Below, piece after piece: positions 50,961-63,462 of a stretch of 64,000 bases of DNA (position 1 is its first letter; every line of letters starts with the position of its first letter). The notes beneath the pieces were generated by a model. It was not told where the DNA came from. It saw nothing but the letters and a program-made list of their open reading frames with translations, and searched no databases. The translations under genes were made by a program, and so were the position numbers. Source of the DNA: Lithospermum erythrorhizon (lineage: Eukaryota; Streptophyta; Magnoliopsida; Boraginales; Boraginaceae); assembly GCA_019722365.1 (NCBI GenBank), contig JADFUC010000168.1, forward strand, positions 62,001-126,000, read 5' to 3'.

Positions 50961-51455
50961 GGGCGTGCCCTGATTCTGGCATATATGTCCAGCTTTGGCA
51001 TATGCCCATCTGATGCTCCCGAGAATCTCCCCTTAAAATACGCCCCCCAGAATGGCCCGTTTACTCTTCCAGTGTGGAGTCCGTCCGCGGATCCCGACTT
51101 TGTCCTGTCAATGCGGTTCACAGATTCTCCTTATGGATATAATCCTTCAATGCCCCCATTGAGACCAGGCTTCTCTATTTTGATCTTCATGTGCCGGAAG
51201 TCGTAGGTATCATGCCCGTGATCCTTGTGGTACTAAGCGAGAACTTTCTCGCGTCTCTTGATGCAGGAGGTCTTACGCGAGGTGGCCATGGTAACAGCCT
51301 CCTATCTTCAATCTCCAGGAACACATTCCCGGCTAAGGTCTTGAGAATTGAATACTTGATCTTCCCCTCCTGCCTCTTTCCTGTCACTCGGATCGCCTGG
51401 GCGTGAGAAGGCACTCGCTCGGCGAGTCCAGTCGAGTATGCCTTTCGGTGCCGGA

Positions 51456-52217
51456 TCATGTCCAAGCGCTTCGCCTCTGAGCTTCGGGGCTCCCGGCGCT
51501 GGTGATCATCATCGGGCGTTTCACTTTTGTCCTTCTCGGCTCTCTTCTCCTACCTCCCTGTCTGAGGAATGTATTTGTAAGCCTGTTCATTGACCTCCCA
51601 AAATCTTGAGAGTGACTCCTCGAACTTGCTTTCAGTACCGAGCCCTCTACAAAGGCAATCACCGCAATCTTCTGATTGGCCCAGTGTGGGTTAAAATCCG
51701 TTTTGAAACCGCTCACGGAAATAGCGATGACTCGTCTTCATTTGCTTGAGGGGTCATCAGTCTTTAAATGCTTTATCTGCCCGAACCCGCCCCAGCATGG
51801 GTTCTAGTGAATGGGTTCTTAGAAGCTCCTCGAAGGATGTAATGCATCCTTCGCCTTGATTGTGGCGTGGGTCCGGCTAGGCTTGGCGGAAGAACCCGAC
51901 AATAAACATTCTCCCCAGGCTGGTGAAAGGACATACGGGAGGCCCCGAAACTGCGTGTGCTCCTCCGGGTCCGTCTTCCCCGTGAATTTGGTAAGCAGAG
52001 AGAGTTTTAACCTATTTGGCATGATGGCGCCGTTATATCGGTGAAAAGGATCAACCTGCCCCAATACTGTGTTATTCCCCGCCTCGTTTTGTCGGCAACT
52101 CTCGTAGAAAGAGCTTGCCGACATTTTATGAGCTACCGTTACGTCAGTGGGAGGAGCAGGGGCAGCCTTCTTGGGTTGTGGCCTCATGACGACTTTGCTG
52201 CCCCGTTGCCAGCTCAT
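51456..52217 (-). pseudogene. Tat element gag, frameshifted
   Basis: The minus-strand frame 52217-51819 contains MPNRLKLSLLTKFTGKTDPE, the usual 'K(L/F)xGxTDPEEH' start of a plant Gypsy gag core. The frame then shifts. 51716-51456 continues with FNPHWANQKIAVIAFVEGS and a basic KR-rich end. No intact gag remains. Confidence 0.6.
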
Positions 52218-52584
52218 TCCCTCTCCGTATTGGGGGAGTATGAGTATAAGTTTCCTCCTATCCTCGACGGGCGATACTTCTCACGGGATTCTCCTCCTCG
52301 GTTGGGGAGGCTGCTTTCACGGCTATTTAAATCACGTTGGAAATGATGGTCCCCGTCATCTCATTGGATTATCCGATATCTCGATGGATGTGAATTACCC
52401 ACCTCGGACCACGGTTCCAGGTCCGTGAGTTGACTAGTTCGAGGATATAGGGTGAAGCATCGTTAGCGGTGATCGTAGGGGATCGTCAGGGCATAGTTGA
52501 GGGGATATAGGGGTGAAGCATCGTTACTCCCATTTGCTTCCATGATAATAGTTGAGATGGGTAGGTGGTGACTTTCTTAATGAA

Positions 52585-52606
52585 ATTCTCCCACTATGGT
52601 CTCCAA
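52585..52606 (-). other. Putative primer-binding site of the Tat element
   Basis: Immediately inside the right LTR the minus strand reads TTGGAGACCATAGTGGGAG. It starts with TGG like a primer-binding site but fits no tRNA well enough for me to name it. Confidence 0.35.
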
Positions 52607-52816
52607 TGATGATCCGGTCTGGTTTTGGTCTTGGGCGGATAAATCTTTCAAGTCGAGCTTTGATCGCCTTAGTCGAATGAGGTTCTGAAAAGCAAGGACC
52701 GATTTGCTCGGTCGGAAATACTCCAACAATCAATTCAATAAAAGATAGAAAGGATTTTGGTTTCTAAAGAGTGTATTTGGAGTGAGCTTCCTTGATTTGA
52801 CTTGAGTTTACCTTTT
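52607..52816 (-). repeat. Truncated 5' LTR of the Tat element
   Basis: It matches the first 240 bp of the left LTR with several small deletions. Homology stops after GAGTTTACCTTTTA and is followed by unrelated AT-rich sequence (52817-53020) with tandem-like AATATCTAATATTAA words. Confidence 0.7.
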
Positions 52817-53024
52817 AACAAATGTCAAATTAATATCTTATATTAAAATGTGATATTAATATCTAATATCAAATATGTCATTAATATCTAATATTAATAA
52901 CATGTTGAATTAATATCTAATATTAAAATAACTAGTATTTTCCAAAAATACTATTTTACACTTATGATTATTAATTCATAAATTATGTTATAATTTGAAA
53001 CTTTAATTATCTGATAATTACCAG

Positions 53025-54540
53025 TAGAACATCGGTTAAATGTGCTAAGCCATCAACATTCAACTTCCCTTTGCCAATAATTTTTCCTTTGCCTCAATTA
53101 CCAAAAGTGACATGATCACCTTTAATTGAGCAAATCTGGGTGAGATAAGCCTTCTTACCTGTCATGTGTCTTGAGCAACCACTATCAAAGTACCAACTTG
53201 ATTTTGCTGATGTTTTCAAGGAGGTCTAGGCAACTTGACTAACGGTAATTCACGCTTCTTGACCCCATTTTGAGTTTTCTGCATTGGTTGATACTTACTT
53301 CCTTTTGGTCCATATAGTTTGTAACTGTCTGGGGCAATATGACCTTTCTTTCTACAATGACAATACCTACTTTTTGTTCCTCCTTCGTTGGCTTGAAGCC
53401 AGCTGGCGCTTCTGCGTCTCGACTAGTGGATGACATTTATGGACAAATTTTGGTATCTTCTTTTGGTTTGAATAATTTCCTTTGGCTGAAACCAATTCTT
53501 GGCACTATCACCGGCGTCTTTACCAACTCAAGTGATGAATCTCTTGATGTTGATCTCTAATTTCCTCGTTTCTGAGCACCGTCATTTTGGTGTATAAAAA
53601 TTTGTAATTCTCAGCTTTTTCATCATCATATCTTCACCGTCACCAGCTTTATTTATGCGTTCCACAATGTTAATATGATTGGCTCGGCGCTCTAGTAAAA
53701 GCCATAAGTTGTTGGTTGATCATCTTGACCATCTTCCAACTCATCGTCAAATGCGAGGTAATTCTTTGTCTTCTTGAGATAGTGTGGACACTTTCGGCTT
53801 GAATATGTCGAAACCTTCACGTTGCTGCATTGAATACCTTTTGGTTTATCTGACTAACCTGTACCATAGTTGCCTTGCTTCATTGGCTTCTTCCATCTTT
53901 ATTCTTGTCGATATGAGATGGGTGACAACTCCAGTAAACGGTTTCTTGTTAAATCGTTTGAGGGTTATGTTGAAGTTCTTAGCAAGCATATTTATGGTTT
54001 CCCCGATTCTTCATAAATGACATCTGGACAAAGCTTTTGAGTGCGATTCCTTTAACTTCTTACTAGACTCTACGCTTCATTAGGGACATCTCGAATGGCA
54101 GTTAGCAATTAGTTCATCCGGACTAATGGTAATTCAAATCGAGCTTCTTCGATAGCCGTTACCTTATGAGCAAAATTTTTGAGCAACGTTTTTAGCACTT
54201 TCTCATTCAAACTTCTCGGCTGCTTTCATGGGTTCCCAATGAAAATATTTCGTTGTCATATCATGAGTGTGTTGTTGTACATGGCTATAGGTCATCTTCT
54301 TACATTCTTAGAGCTTGAATCTTGTTGTTAGCATTGGAGTCTAGAGCATTACCGTACGCTTCAAGGTTCCCTCATCGTAGTTTGCAAAGTATCCCCAGCC
54401 GTTATTTGCCTTGAGTACATGTGTTGATCAAACTTAAACATATTTAGATCTACAACATTAAAGATAGCATTCATGGCCTTGTCATTTGCTAAGCAAGTTC
54501 TTTGTTCTTCAAGGTCCAATCATCCTGGTTTCACTATTAT
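53025..54540 (-). pseudogene. Outer Copia element: gag (UBN2-type) and protease, interrupted
   Basis: On the minus strand, gag-type text reads AMNAIFNVVDLNMFK near 54440-54480 and EKVLKTL ... HKVTAIEEAR near 54150-54220. A degenerate zinc knuckle (CHCRKKGHIAPD) lies near 53370. The Copia protease/GAG-pre-integrase motif WYFDSGCSRHMTGKKAYLTQ lies at about 53140-53200, followed by GKGKLNVDGLAHLTD. Stops are scattered throughout. Sequence homologous to pol ends near 53025. The missing beginning of gag lies on the other side of the inner Copia element, at 63269-63448. Confidence 0.7.
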
Positions 54541-55537
54541 TGCGAAGAAAATTACTATGAATATAGGAGTATAAATACACAAATCCATATAGTTCAGGGG
54601 ATGCTTTTAAAGTGCATTACTACATTATTCAATACAAAAACATATAATTAAATATGAGCAGAGGACTTACGATGCGGTGGGTAAATTCACCAAAATCCGC
54701 GCAGCTTCAAATTCTAGCGTGGAATTTGACTTCCTCGGCTCGCATTTGTAATATCAATCGTATGATATCTAGTTAGTCCACACCCGGGAGGTTGAATCAA
54801 GAACTAATCTATGCTAGTAAACGAGGATGAACAAAACCGGAAAAACTTAAAATTCTTGGGAATTTAAATATTAAAGGCGGCTACTAGGGTTTTGGTGAAA
54901 AAGTTTTACAAAACTTATGATGACAAAAACCCTAAAGTTTGCTTATATAGGGCTAGGTTAAAACAAGCCCGATAAGCAACCCGTTAAGTATTAGCTTGAC
55001 TCGTTAACTCTATTAGTTCGTTAAGACACTAATGAGTTGCTAATGAGTTGAACTATTTAATTAGCTTAATTAAATAGTAATGAGTCAATATCAATAATCT
55101 TTCAAGTTATCGATAAATACTAAAATTACTCGAACCAATTAAATAACTATTTAATTGATTCTATTTGTTCAATCGATATTCTACATAAAATGTAGAACCA
55201 CTGTAATTGAAATACATTTCTCGATTATATAGTTCTCTTCATACCATGAAATATAACTCAACGTCATTGTATGTGTGTGACCTTCTAGGCTCAGATAATA
55301 GTAAGTTGTATAATAATAATAATTGACCAATTACTATTATTATAACGATTAATGAGTAAGATCTAGCAATCGCTCATAACCCCTTAAATTATCATGAGAA
55401 CCCAACTAGTAATATACAATTACTAAGTTGAACACTAAGTTAGATAATCACATTTAACCCAATTTGGTAAATGAATTGCTACGCAATTGTCGCAACGGGC
55501 ATAATAAATGGAACAATTCTCATTGATTTCCAACGCT
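54541..55537 (-). repeat. 3' LTR of the inner Copia (copy D)
   Basis: On the plus strand it runs from TGCGAAGAAAATTACTATG to ATTGATTTCCAACG, close to copies C and E. The stem-loop is at 55305-55346. The adjoining inner sequence (CTCGAGCTTTGCCGCGGG on plus) would be the polypurine tract side. Confidence 0.85.
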
Positions 55538-58300
55538 CGAGCTTTGCCGCGGGCCGATTATCTTACAATTCCTTTATCACGCGATCTGATCGTAGAATTT
55601 AACCATAAAGTGTGTCATGAAACACCCACAACTTTCTTTACTCGAGTATGATCTGAATAAGCATTTATGGCGTCCCATAAACCCAATCATTTCCAATGTG
55701 TGAGAGAGGCTGAGATCTTCCTTGTATATCAGAGACGGACAAATCCCTCCCAATATATGACATCTATCGGCCCATACTGTTTGTGTGACTGACATATGCG
55801 TTATAATCCCGGCAGGCGGGCGGTTTGTCATAGTCAAAATCTGAGCAGCCCATAACCTGAGATAGTTATATATCGTAGAATCTAAATTAGCGAACCCTAA
55901 GGAGATTCTAAACAAATGTCATAGGACACAGATATACATATCTTATGAATTCGTTTCGATCGCCTGACTCACAGGTCGCGGACCACGGTGGCCAGCAGTG
56001 TGTCCCAGTCACTGCGGGCTAACGTGATCAATCTTGATCATAATCAAAAGCACCATGTTAGTCATATGATGCTTGTCATACTAACTAGCGACATCATTAG
56101 AGCCTTTAGGCATCCTATGTTTCTAGGCTTGAAGAGGTGTAATTAGCAGTTCGTATTACCTCTAGAAAACATAGACTAACCTAGGGATTTAACCTTTCAC
56201 TCATTCGAGGGATACACTACATATATGTTATATGTAAATTCAAACATATAGTCATAGCAAACAAATATATTAAAATATAAGAAGCAATAATATTCAAATA
56301 TTTTATTCACATAACACAATAGATACATCTTGACCAGTAACCCTAACGCGCTGCGACGTCATCTAAGACCTATGTTATTTGCATACTCATCATGCTTTGC
56401 TGACTTAGTGGTTTAGTAAAGAATTAAACCAATTGACCTCTGTTTCTACTTACATACTTTGACATCGCCTCTATCGAGCATATCTCTAATCGGTGATACT
56501 TTACAGTGCGATGCTTGGATTTGTGAGCTCAGGTTTCTTAACGAGCTATTGCCCGGTATTGTCCGCAAGCAACTCCAGCAGTCCTGATACTAGGTACGCT
56601 GAAGTTGATCCACGAACACAACATCAACGTACTTCTTTGGCGGCAGAATGACTACGATGTCTCGGATTACGTGGTAGAATCGGCAACGGTACTGTTTGGA
56701 AGTCCTCCGAATCTTGCTCCACCGTTGAGACAAAATACATACCGGGCCAGGCGATAGTGATCTGTCGGTTTAATGGCGTCGGTGTACCTGTCCTTTGCTA
56801 ACTCCTCATCTCACCATAGAAAGCATCTTTAGTTCTCCTCGAATACTTCAAGATGCGCCCATGCTAATCAGTAGCTTTCGCTTTTTGGATTGAGCAGTAT
56901 CTCTTGGTTACACTTAGTGCATAAGACACGTCGGGTCTAGTGCCTGGCATGCTTATACATGATGGATCCCTATAGCAGAAGTATAAGGTATATCCCCTTC
57001 ATTGTTCATCTCGGCGCTAGTAATTGGGGCCAATTTGTGCTCTCTTCGAGTTGAACTCAAATGTCTCGTAGAATTACCACTTCTTGGAATTACTCATGTT
57101 GAACCTTTGCAGTACCTTATTCACATAAGTATCCTGACAAAGTCAATCGACCTCTGGCTCGATCAGTGGATCTTTATTCCAAGTATATATTGTGCTTCGC
57201 CTAAGTCCTTCATTGAGAAACATTTGCGGCCAATCCTTGGCCAGAGTTTAGTAACTGCGTTGTTTCGATGATAAGTATGTCATCGACATGCGGGACTATG
57301 AATGATACATAACTCCCACTTACCTTCTTGTATACACAAGATTCTTAGCCGTTCTTGATGAAACCAAACTCTTTTGATTGATTCATCCAAAGCGTAGATT
57401 CAACTGAGGATGCTGCTTAGACCATAAATGGACTTTACAGCTTGCATACCTTCTTAGGTCCTTTAGGACATGTAAAACTGGAGGTTGGCTCATGTACATC
57501 TTCTCTAAATTTCCATTCGGGGAAAGCGGTCTTTACATCCATTTGCCATATTTCATAGTCATGAAATGCGGCCGATGGCTAAGATTATCCGGATAGTTTA
57601 AGCGTAGCCCTTTGGCGAGTAAAGTTTACGTCATAGTCCACTCCGTGAACTTGTTTGAAACCTTTAGCTACAAGTCTAGCTTTGAAAACATCAGCGTTTC
57701 GTCTTTATCATGTTTAACTGTAAATACCCATTTACATTGATAAGGCCGAGCCCCATTTGGTAAATCTGACAAGGACGAACCTCGTTTTGGTACATAGAAT
57801 CCATCTCGGTGCATGGCAATTTGCCATTTGTAAAGCCATCTCTGCTATTCATTGCTTCTTTGTAGAAGTGGAAGCAATAACTCTCGATGATGAAAACTTA
57901 GCGTATTACCGGTAGCTACGGTTAGGTAGCGATCCTGTTGGATCTCTAAGGGTTGATTCTTCGCGACTTCTGTGGATCAAGAGCTGAATTAACTACATGA
58001 AAGAAGGTTCAGTTAACGTGGTGTGTCAGAGATGCCTACCGTTAGATGCATCGATATTGACTTCATGACTTGAGCTTCATCGAGATGAACACCGTTACTT
58101 AGTCTCTTGGGCCAGTCATTCTTTTTCAAAGGAATATGCTCACATTACGGCAATGAAGATTTTATTCTCACATGAGGTAGAAGTAGTAACCAAGCTGTTT
58201 CTTGGATATCCTATGAAATATCATTTATCGATTTGAAGCGCAAGTTTATCTTTTGTTAATCTCTAACCGCCAAAACGCTGTTAAAATCTTTAGAAAACAA
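55538..58300 (-). pseudogene. Inner Copia: reverse transcriptase and RNase H end of pol
   Basis: On the minus strand the RT catalytic box HVDDILII lies at 57267-57290. FSMKDLGEAQYILGIKI lies near 57180-57235, and DTYVNKVLQRFNMSNSKK near 57085-57145. This order is standard for Ty1/Copia RT. About 55600-56300 corresponds to the 3' end of pol and untranslated sequence, also preserved at 36953-38400. Frames change often and stops are frequent. Confidence 0.75.
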
Positions 58301-59100
58301 CTTGAATGCTTCGAACCAGTTCATGGGGAGTTTATACTGTGGCGACTTGGTTGGACATACATTTAAGGTAAGTGCCGGCGCTTAGAGTGCGTATCCCGGA
58401 AATTAACTGGTAGATCGGATAATTTCGTCATAGATCGGACCTGTCGAAGGGTTCGATTTCTCACTTCGGACAACGCCATTATCTTTGTGGCGTTCTGTGG
58501 AGTGAGTTGTGAAACAATACCACACTCTCTAAGATGAGTATTGAACTTCGTGACTCAAATATTCTCCACTTTCTACATCAGACCGGAGAAGTCTTTATTG
58601 TCTTGTTCAATTGGTTTTGTGCCGTTTTGGAACTCCTTGAATTTCTCAAAGGACTTCGTGTTTGTGTCTCTTGAGATACAAAACCGTATCTCTTGTAGTC
58701 ATCGATGAAAATGTAATGAAATGAATTTATAACCTCCTCTTGCGGATGTGTTCATTGGCTTGGCCACATCGGTGTGTATGATCCCCGATAAATCACTTGC
58801 CGCTCATTTTAAGCCGATGAAGGCACTTTGGTCATTGCCCGGCAAGACTCACACTTGCTCGTATGATTCATAATCGAAACCTTCAAGTATTCCCACCGAA
58901 TTGGAGTTTCTTGGTCGGTTCGTTAATGTGACCTAGTCTGCCGATGCCCGTAGGTATGTTTGGTTTAAGTCGTTAGGCTTATTCCGTTTAAGTTTATGTT
59001 ATATGACTCGTTAATCATGTCTAAGCGTATAGACCATTTTGAAGGAGGCGGTACCAAATACCCACGTTCTGGTGATCCTAAATTCCTCGGGATCTGTGAA
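58301..59100 (-). pseudogene. Inner Copia: integrase
   Basis: About 58740-58890 on the minus strand shows CESC and MTK of the integrase zinc region, then a degraded version of the 'HTDVCGPM' box and 'NTSARGG'. About 58660-58735 follows with the 'FIDDY.RYGFV' region. These are the usual catalytic-core landmarks of Copia integrase, separated by frameshifts. Confidence 0.65.
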
Positions 59101-59189
59101 AGCCAGTATCATTATTCAAAAGCGAAATGAAATATTCTGCAAATTGCGGGTATAATGCTTAGGAGATAAGTTCAAAACAAGGCCCGTGG

Positions 59190-59430
59190 GCAAATTTAAA
59201 CTAATGGATCCTCTCACTGCCCGAGACATGACAGCCGCCATTCCCTTTTTGTGAGATCCATTTCCCCTCTTTCGAGTCTTCTACTTGACTTGAGTTCCTG
59301 CATATTACGACAAATATAGGAACATGACCGGTGTCTACTTTTACAGTAGAGGTAGAAGTTGTACAAACTTCAATAACATACGTACACGTGGTGACGGTCG
59401 TAGAGACCGTTCTTCCTATCATCATGTGAA
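59190..59430 (-). pseudogene. Inner Copia: protease / GAG-pre-integrase region
   Basis: The minus-strand frame reads YVIEVCTTSTSTVKVDTGH, then VVICRNSSQVEDSKEGKW and GNG. This corresponds to the protease active-site region (DTG) followed by a frameshifted version of the 'HICNxLQxLKxSRxLxxGE' stretch typical of plant Copia elements. Confidence 0.65.
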
Positions 59431-62270
59431 CTTCTGCAGGTGGAGCTTCCGGTGACCCCGGGTTTCACATGATAATGATAACATGTCCAACACTGTCACA
59501 CTCCGCTTTCCGGCAACCTTGGGATTACTCGAACCACCCAGTCTTGCCGTGAGCTTAACTTCTTCTTCTTGAATTTCTTCTTGTTTTGGACCACCAAAGC
59601 CGAAGAGATAAGTTTTAGTCTTACGAGTTCGTCTCGGCATTCGTGATAAATGCTTTATGCGGGTTAGTTTAGAGATAACTCAAACTTGTGCATATTGAAG
59701 TTCATGAAATAAGCGAAAATTTATGCGGAAGAGACTTCGGGATGAGATCCTGACGATTCTTTGGAACAACGGTGCCCGGGCGTTAGTCGATTGACCGAGC
59801 CAGTATTTTAATATGAGGAGCTTGCGGCACATCCGTTTGACTTTCTTGTCGCGAGCAGTGTCATATCTACCGTTTAACTCTTTTCGAATAATTCCTCAAG
59901 TTGCGGTATATGTCATATCTTTGCCACCTTTTTCGTAATTTGGAGCAGAAAGGTTCCATATGTTAACAAACATGAGACATTGGACATCCAGCGTCGAACA
60001 TGATTTTATGGATCCGCTTTTCCGATGGGAGAGAGGCGCTGTCATTAGGTTTCGAGAACCTTATTGTTCAACTGCGTATTAGGTCTCTCTTTGCTTGAGA
60101 ATGATTCTCCAAGTTTAAGACTCCTTTCGTCAAAGAGTCGGAGTTATTAGAACTTAACTTTTCAAGTCTTTGTGAAAGCGAGTTCTTAGAGATACTTGAT
60201 AGTGGTAGCCATAATGAATTCTACAAGAATAAGTAAATAAAATAACGGACTTCGATAAACTATCATCTTCAAAACACTTACAAATAAATTGTAAAAATAG
60301 AAATACTAATGCCAAATCTCCACCGAAATATTAGTATGAGACCCTGTACACTTAAATTCAAGCAGCTGACAACGCTACATTTTGAATCCGGTTATAATAG
60401 TAGGTTGTCGACCAATTATGTAGAAACTACATAACTCTTGTGTTACTAGCGTCTCTTACAGGATGCTACCCAACATTGTATCTCCGAAACCGGTTAAATA
60501 CCAATAAACGAAAGTGTTACTTGAATTGATCCTCAGCCAGCAACGTTGAGTGGAAATCAACGACATGATCGTTGTCATCAAATGCAACATTGTAACACCG
60601 CCCGTCACGATTGTGCCCGATTGATGCGGAGTTGATTGCACAACTTTAAAATTGGCGATACTTTGCTTAAATTTTTAATTGGTGAGATTATTATTACTTT
60701 GTTTTCATTTACTCATGTGCATACTGGCACATAATCCAAGCGATACATGCGACATGAAAAATAAAACAAGTAATGCACATTCAAGAGATATCGATATGGC
60801 CTAGAACCTATTACAAGTATTTGTAAATCATAACATAAAGTCTAATTCTTGTATCTTGTATACGAGATCCATACGGAGTCACCAAGTATCACCACCGTGA
60901 AATGATCTTAAATATCTTAACTTGTTACAATATTTATACTGCCCATCTTAAATGACTTCTGAAGCTTGTGGGTAAAACGATAAATAAATAAATACAAAAT
61001 ATGACTCGAAGGTCATTTTACAACATTACGGTTACATGACCCAGAAAAATAAATAAATGGGCCATATTTATATACCTCAGATTTCAATCGCGTTACAAAA
61101 TATAGGCCTTTATTAAATCACATAAATGAACTTAATAAATATTTTAAATGACATTGGAAAATACATGTTTGTAATTATCAAATTAATTAATCCATGTAAT
61201 TACACATATTAAAATTAATTAATATAAACTCGAATTATCATACGTGTCGATTAATAATTATTACCCGATAATTATTAACCATATACATATTATAGAAAAA
61301 TATTCATCCTGGAAATATATTACAAAATACATTAAGTAGTGAAATTGTTACCATAATTGTTATATCACTTTTAAATCAATTTAAAAAGATATAATATAAA
61401 AGAGATAATTAATTGTCGTCATATAATTAATTACAATTAATTAGTTGATTAAAAATGACAAATAATCAATAAAAACGAAATAACTAATTCCCGTAATTTT
61501 AGGAAACGAAATAAGGAATAAATTGAATTAGGGTTTTCAAATTAGGAGCACGTCATGTGGGCTCGGTGACTTGCTATGGCGACTTCAGTGCGACCTGGCG
61601 CCGCCCATAGCCTGGAGTCGTCGTCCGACCGTCGTTTGGTATAAAATAGCCCGATCCGACACGGGCCGCGCCCGTAGTCGCGGAAGTCGATCGGCGATTG
61701 TAATTAATACCATATTTAACTTTCGGTTTGGTTAATTTAATTACCGTTTGTAAAATCGTTTGGAGGCTTTAAAATTTTCAAAATTTATGAAATTGAGCAC
61801 ATTAAACTCCATAATTTTATTGAACAAATCCCACTGGTCGTTCATTAAAATAAATTTTTTCATATTTAGTATTAATTAAGCAGGTCGAGGAAATGTCAAA
61901 ATTGTTTGAGGCACTTAGAAAAATCCAAAAATTATGAAATTTAATGGAGATCTTCTACGTGCTATCTGGGTTCCAGAAACAATTAGTTTGTAATTTTACA
62001 AAAATTTACACGCCCCAAACACGTTTTACAAAACTGTTTTGAAACAAAACCAATTAAATCGTCCTTTTAATTTATGAAACAAAATTCATGTTAACAAAAT
62101 ATGATAATACATCATCATAAACTTGTAACACATGTAGCCAAATCAATAATCAAGAACATGGTGATTTATTCTCATCATATATTTATCAATTAAATATGAA
62201 CAAGTGTCGGAAATAAAAAATTGATAAAACACAAAACAAGTATAAAATAAATAATGTAAAGCAACTTTAA
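59422..62270 (-). pseudogene. Inner Copia: gag and leader
   Basis: 59640-59422 reads RKTKTYLFGFGGPKQEE ... EVKLTARLGG, resembling the basic linker before the gag zinc knuckle. About 60290-60700 is homologous to 2470-2930 at the other end of the window. About 61525-61700 is a GC-richer leader segment beginning ATTAGGGTTTTC. Gag proper is too decayed to translate. Confidence 0.5.
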
Positions 62271-62271
62271 T

Positions 62272-62286
62272 TTGGCTCATGATGCC
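62272..62286 (-). other. Inner Copia primer-binding site (degenerate)
   Basis: The plus strand GGCTCATGATGCCC beside the LTR resembles GGCTCTGATACCA, the complement of the tRNA-Met site. It places the 5' LTR at 62287-63263. Confidence 0.45.
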
Positions 62287-63263
62287 CCGAAGAAAATTAC
62301 TATGGATATAGGAGTACAAATACAAATCCATAGTTCGAGGGGATCTTTAAAGTGCATACTACATTATTCAATACAAAAACATATAATTAAATATGAGCAG
62401 AGGACTTACAGTCTTGACCGGAATAAATTCCACAAAATCTGCAGCTTCAAATTCACAGCATTGAGTGACTTCCAAACTCCTTGTTGCTAATATAATCGTA
62501 TGATATCTCTAGTTAGTCCTTGCAAGGAGAGTTGAATGGCCTTGTCTATCTTATGAGGATGAACAAAACAGAAAAACCCCAAAATTCTTAGGAGAATTCG
62601 GCCAAAGGCGGCTACTAAGTTTTTAGTGAAAAAAGTTTACAAAACTTATGATGAAAAACCTAAAGTTTGTATAGAAATTTGGGATTAAAAGCAAGCCCGA
62701 TAAAATGACCGTTAAGTATTAGGCTTGACTCGTTAACTACATTAGTTAAGTGCTAATGAGTTGCTAATGAGATTGAACTATTTAATTAAGCAATTAAATA
62801 GTAATGAGTCAACATCAATAATCTTTCAAGTTATCGATAAATACTAAAATTACTCGAACCAATTAAATAACTATTTAATTGATTCTATTTGTTCAATCGA
62901 TATTCTACATAAAATGTAGAACCCTTGTAATTGAGAAATACATTTCTCAATTATACAGTTCTCTTTAATTTCATACATGAAATATAACTCAACGTCACTG
63001 TATGTGTGTGACCTTCTAGGCTCAGATAATAGTAAGTTGTATAATAATAATAATTGACCAATTACTATTATTATAACGATTAATGAGTAAGATCTAGCAA
63101 TCGCTCATAACCCCTTAAATTATCATGAGAACCCTTTAGTATATACAGTACTAAGTTGGTTTTAAATTCGATAATGCATTGCCCATTGGTAAATACAATT
63201 CTTCACCTTGATTGTCGCTTGACAGACATAATAAATGGAGCAAATTCTCATTGATTTCCAACG
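62287..63263 (-). repeat. 5' LTR of the inner Copia (copy E)
   Basis: It matches copy D over its length with small indels and has the same ends (GAAGAAAATTACTATG ... ATTTCCAACG on the plus strand). The stem-loop is at 63036-63077. Confidence 0.85.
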
Positions 63264-63268
63264 ATTAC

Positions 63269-63448
63269 ACCTTAATTGTGAGTTGGTGTTGTCTACAATC
63301 TTGTCCCACTAGACTTTAGATTTCCTGATCATCCCCAACTAAAGCATAGTTGGTTCCATCAGAGCAGTGATCAGTGGTAAAGCCTCCTTCTAAAACTTTC
63401 ATTTGCAAAAAGATAACACCAATATCACTCTTGTATGTTAGAGTGCCC
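63269..63448 (-). pseudogene. Outer Copia: first part of gag
   Basis: On the minus strand, just after the primer-binding site, the text contains the DGTNYAL word typical of the start of a UBN2-type Copia gag, followed by broken frames. The rest of this gag lies at 54540 and below, on the far side of the inner element. Confidence 0.55.
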
Positions 63449-63460
63449 GGCTCGATACCA
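63449..63460 (-). other. Outer Copia primer-binding site
   Basis: The plus strand GGCTCGATACCA is GGCTCTGATACCA with one base missing, the complement of an initiator tRNA-Met site. Confidence 0.65.
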
Positions 63461-63462
63461 AA

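Larger units (their letters stand above)
45577..52816 (-). mobile_element. Tat-lineage Ty3/Gypsy element, truncated, with antisense ORF
   Basis: About 7.2 kb between direct repeats starting TGATGATTTGG (45577) and TGATGATCCGG (52607). Minus-strand order is LTR (right), gag, protease, reverse transcriptase. An antisense (plus-strand) ORF with a Transposase_28-type domain follows, then the other LTR. An antisense extra ORF downstream of pol is characteristic of Tat-type elements (Retand, Grande, some Ogre relatives). RNase H and integrase are not found between RT and the antisense ORF. The right LTR is cut to about 210 bp. All coding parts carry stops or frameshifts. Confidence 0.7.
54541..63263 (-). 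mobile_element. Nearly complete Copia retrotransposon inserted in another Copia
   Basis: About 8.7 kb with two LTRs, a primer-binding site, and gag, protease, integrase and RT traces in the order of a minus-oriented Ty1/Copia element. It is flanked by ATTAT (54536-54540) and ATTAC (63264-63268), a probable 5-bp target duplication with one change. It splits the gag of the outer Copia element. No long frame survives, so the element is dead. Confidence 0.8.
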
